From JBHHXR01 sp046757205 (GTDB lineage: Bacteria; Pseudomonadota; Alphaproteobacteria; Rhodobacterales; Rhodobacteraceae), in contig JBHHXR010000041.1 of NCBI GenBank assembly GCA_046757205.1, forward strand, positions 1 to 17,763: a stretch of DNA of 17,763 nucleotides. The letters are read 5' to 3'. The translations under genes were made by a program, and so were the position numbers. Below the pieces are notes generated by a model. It ran no database searches. It had not been told where the DNA came from and was given only the letters and a program-made list of their open reading frames with translations. Positions 15,817 to 17,763 of the stretch are shown in pieces. The first letter of the stretch is position 1, and every line of letters begins with the position of its first letter.

Positions 15817-17763
15817 CCTCGCCGGGCGCGCCGCCGTTCGGCGCCAGCCGTGTGATGCCGACGGCGTTGCCGCGCGCCAGCACCGGATCGAGCGACATCG
15901 GGATGTACTCCCGTCGCCGCCACAGCACCGCAAGGTCGTCGTAATGGCGTGACAGGAGATGACCGCTTTCGCCGGTTGACAGGACGAACACGGAACTGTC
16001 CGGATCCGAAAAATCGTAGACCGCGCGGAAGGCCGAGCCATGCACCGCGGTGAACGGTTCGGAACCGGTTCCGATGGTCTCCGCCCGCATCAGGGTATGG
16101 TCGCCGCCGGGCATGTCCTGCCAGATATTGGCGAACCAGGCGAGCCCGGGAACGCGGCTGAACACCGTGTGCTCGTGCAGCGCGCGGTGGGCGTCGCCCC
16201 AGCGCCAGCTCTCCGGCCGGGTGCCGTATTCCTCGCTCAGGAAGATCAGCGCGTCATCCAGCGCCAGCCGCGCCATGTCCTGGCAGGTTTCCCTGCGGCT
16301 GGTCTGCTTGATGTCGCACCAGACGGCGGCGCCGTCGACATCGCGAAACACGCGTTCCAGGAACACCGGGTCGGGGCGTTTCAGGGTTTCCATGGCGGCC
16401 CCCAGCTCGTCGATCGCCAGACGGCGCTGCAACGCCCGCACCCAGGCCGCGTAGATCAGCGGCTGCGGGTCGTGCTCCGACATGTCGCCGTTCCAGCCGG
16501 CCAGCAATTCCAGCGCGATCTGCCGGCGGCGGGGCACGGTTTCCTTCTCCGCCGGCTCGCCCGCGTACCACAGATCGCGCGCGATCAGCGGCAGAAGAAT
16601 GCGAGCGGCGGGCGAAACGGTATCGGTCTGGATTTCGACGAAGCTGTCGAGGGTATGGAACTCCCGCGCGTTGAGCAGCCGTTGCGCCCGCCGGATGCGC
16701 AGATCGTCGCCCCAGTCGAGGCTGAAATGGCGGGGAAACGGGGCGTCGGCGATCTTGTTGTTGGTGTTGACGACGATGCCGCTTCCGGGGTTTTCCACGA
16801 AAGGATTGTCCTCGAAGGGGAAATACCCGTCCCAATGGTTCGCCTCGATCCATCCCGGCGACGGCAGGCGGCCCTGGCTGGTGTGATCGGAGCGCCGCCG
16901 CGGGACCCTTCCGGCCGTCTGCATGGCGATGCCGTCGGCGTCCGCCATGACCAGATTGAGCGACGGCGCCAGGATCAGCGCAGCGGTATCGCGGGCCTGC
17001 GCCACCGATTGCGCGCGCATCAGCTTCAGCAGGCCCTCTATGGTCCGGTCGTCGGGATCCAGCGCTGTCCAGGCGAGGCTGATGACATGCCCCTTCGGCG
17101 TGATCTTGTCGAGGTCGTAGACCGTCCGGGGCAGCACCGGGCCGCGCTCGGTCCAGCGCAACCGGTATCGGAGCTGCGCGTCGTCGTCGATCCCGATGAT
17201 CGTTTCCCGGCTGCGAAACGGCTTGTAACCATCTGAAGTCAGATACATTTCCTCGTTGTTGGGGTCCAACTTCTCGTAGTAGAGATCCTGATCGTCGAGA
17301 TAACTGACGGTGGCGCCCCAGCCGAAAGAGGAATTACGCCCGATGACGATCCCGGGCAAGCCGGGCACCGTGGCGCCGATGACGCCGCCGGATTCAAGCT
17401 CGAGCCGCGCCAGCATGAATTGCGACGGCGCGGTCAGGCCCAGATGCGGGTCGGTCGCCAGCAGCGGCGCCCCCGACGCCGAGCGCGCGCCGGTGGCCGC
17501 CCAGGCGTTTGACGCACCGCCTTCGCCGACGTTGTGGAGGGCGCCGAACGGCAGGCGCGGACGGTCGCGCAGACCGGCGGATTTCACGCGCTTGGGCACG
17601 TCGAACGCGAAATCCGGCAGTTCGATGACGGCGCCGCCCGGTGCGTCGGGCAGAATGTCGATCAAACGCTCCTGCGGAAGGACCAGCGACAACCGGGCGC
17701 GCTGCACCTCCTTCTGGGCCTTTTCGGTAAGCTGGAGCGCCAGCAACTTGGCGATGACGATGG
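15809..17763 (-). CDS. Penicillin-acylase-family Ntn-hydrolase, 5' end outside the window
   Basis: About 650 C-terminal residues of a penicillin/acylhomoserine-lactone acylase-type amidase. Such proteins are exported and cut into alpha and beta chains, with the first residue of the beta chain as nucleophile. Here GGASNAWAATG carries the expected nucleophile Ser (codon 17512-17510), followed by GAPLLATDPHLG. NTNNKIAD, about 250 residues later, supplies the oxyanion Asn. From that Ser to the stop is 567 residues, the usual beta-chain size. The frame is open to the right edge (IVIAKLLALQLTEKA), so the alpha chain and signal peptide lie beyond 17763; an apparent start at 17746 is a TTG inside the gene. 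The substrate may be a beta-lactam side chain, a homoserine lactone or another amide; sequence alone does not decide. It is unrelated to SUF function as far as can be seen. Confidence 0.92.
   Translation of the reverse strand, partial: IVIAKLLALQLTEKAQKEVQRARLSLVLPQERLIDILPDAPGGAVIELPDFAFDVPKRVKSAGLRDRPRLPFGALHNVGEGGASNAWAATGARSASGAPLLATDPHLGLTAPSQFMLARLELESGGVIGATVPGLPGIVIGRNSSFGWGATVSYLDDQDLYYEKLDPNNEEMYLTSDGYKPFRSRETIIGIDDDAQLRYRLRWTERGPVLPRTVYDLDKITPKGHVISLAWTALDPDDRTIEGLLKLMRAQSVAQARDTAALILAPSLNLVMADADGIAMQTAGRVPRRRSDHTSQGRLPSPGWIEANHWDGYFPFEDNPFVENPGSGIVVNTNNKIADAPFPRHFSLDWGDDLRIRRAQRLLNAREFHTLDSFVEIQTDTVSPAARILLPLIARDLWYAGEPAEKETVPRRRQIALELLAGWNGDMSEHDPQPLIYAAWVRALQRRLAIDELGAAMETLKRPDPVFLERVFRDVDGAAVWCDIKQTSRRETCQDMARLALDDALIFLSEEYGTRPESWRWGDAHRALHEHTVFSRVPGLAWFANIWQDMPGGDHTLMRAETIGTGSEPFTAVHGSAFRAVYDFSDPDSSVFVLSTGESGHLLSRHYDDLAVLWRRREYIPMSLDPVLARGNAVGITRLAPNGGAPGEAN

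Noticed and set aside
13999..16041. A 680-codon open frame on the minus strand opposite sufS and the third YIP1-like gene
   Set aside because: It is antisense to well-supported genes, and its product is a low-complexity Arg/His/Gly-rich sequence with no recognisable family, as expected for a shadow frame in GC-rich DNA.
17744..17746. TTG as the true start of the penicillin acylase
   Set aside because: The residues before it continue the family-like sequence (IVIAK-LLALQL), and the alpha chain and signal peptide are missing, so the gene continues past the edge.

Overview
This is a GC-rich, densely packed chromosomal segment from an alphaproteobacterium. The evidence for that placement is gene content and order: an iscR / NifS-like desulfurase / sufB / sufC / sufD / sufS operon, an IscR lacking the usual cysteine ligands, tyrS divergent from anmK, and coaD next to a cyclophilin pair. 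I infer the class from these patterns and cannot name the genus. No tRNA, rRNA, CRISPR array, insertion sequence or prophage is visible. No gene-free stretch exceeds about 150 bases.

Left part (1-5578) is housekeeping. It holds the 3' end of coaD, two tandem cyclophilin-type peptidyl-prolyl isomerases (one cytoplasmic, one exported or anchored) joined by an ATGA overlap, and an exported DUF3179 protein ending at a probable terminator. Then come tyrS (minus) and anmK (plus), divergent from a 67-base gap, and an alpha/beta hydrolase (minus) whose stop codon interlocks with that of anmK.

Centre (5579-15816) is one long, tightly coupled plus-strand SUF iron-sulfur cluster operon. The order is iscR, NifS-like cysteine desulfurase, sufB, FkbM-family methyltransferase, cupin, YbjQ-family protein, 67-residue membrane protein, sufC, sufD, three YIP1-like membrane proteins, sufS. 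Most junctions are ATGA or TAATG overlaps or abutting stop/start codons. IscR probably represses the operon from a palindrome in the 5579-5728 promoter region. SufS and the NifS-like enzyme would release sulfur from cysteine, and SufBCD would build the cluster using SufC ATPase activity. No SufE/SufU, SufA or SufT gene is present here.

The most interesting material is the set of seven non-canonical genes inside this operon: FkbM, cupin, YbjQ, a small two-helix membrane protein, and three YIP1-like proteins. The three YIP1-like proteins share a GG-x-G motif and an A-E-x-x-x-F motif at equivalent places, so they look like diverged tandem paralogues. Together with the small membrane protein they suggest that SUF assembly in this lineage has a membrane-linked side that the known core does not explain. 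This is inference from gene order and sequence patterns.

Right end (15809-17763) is a minus-strand penicillin-acylase-family Ntn-hydrolase that runs off the window and overlaps the end of sufS by 8 bases, convergently.
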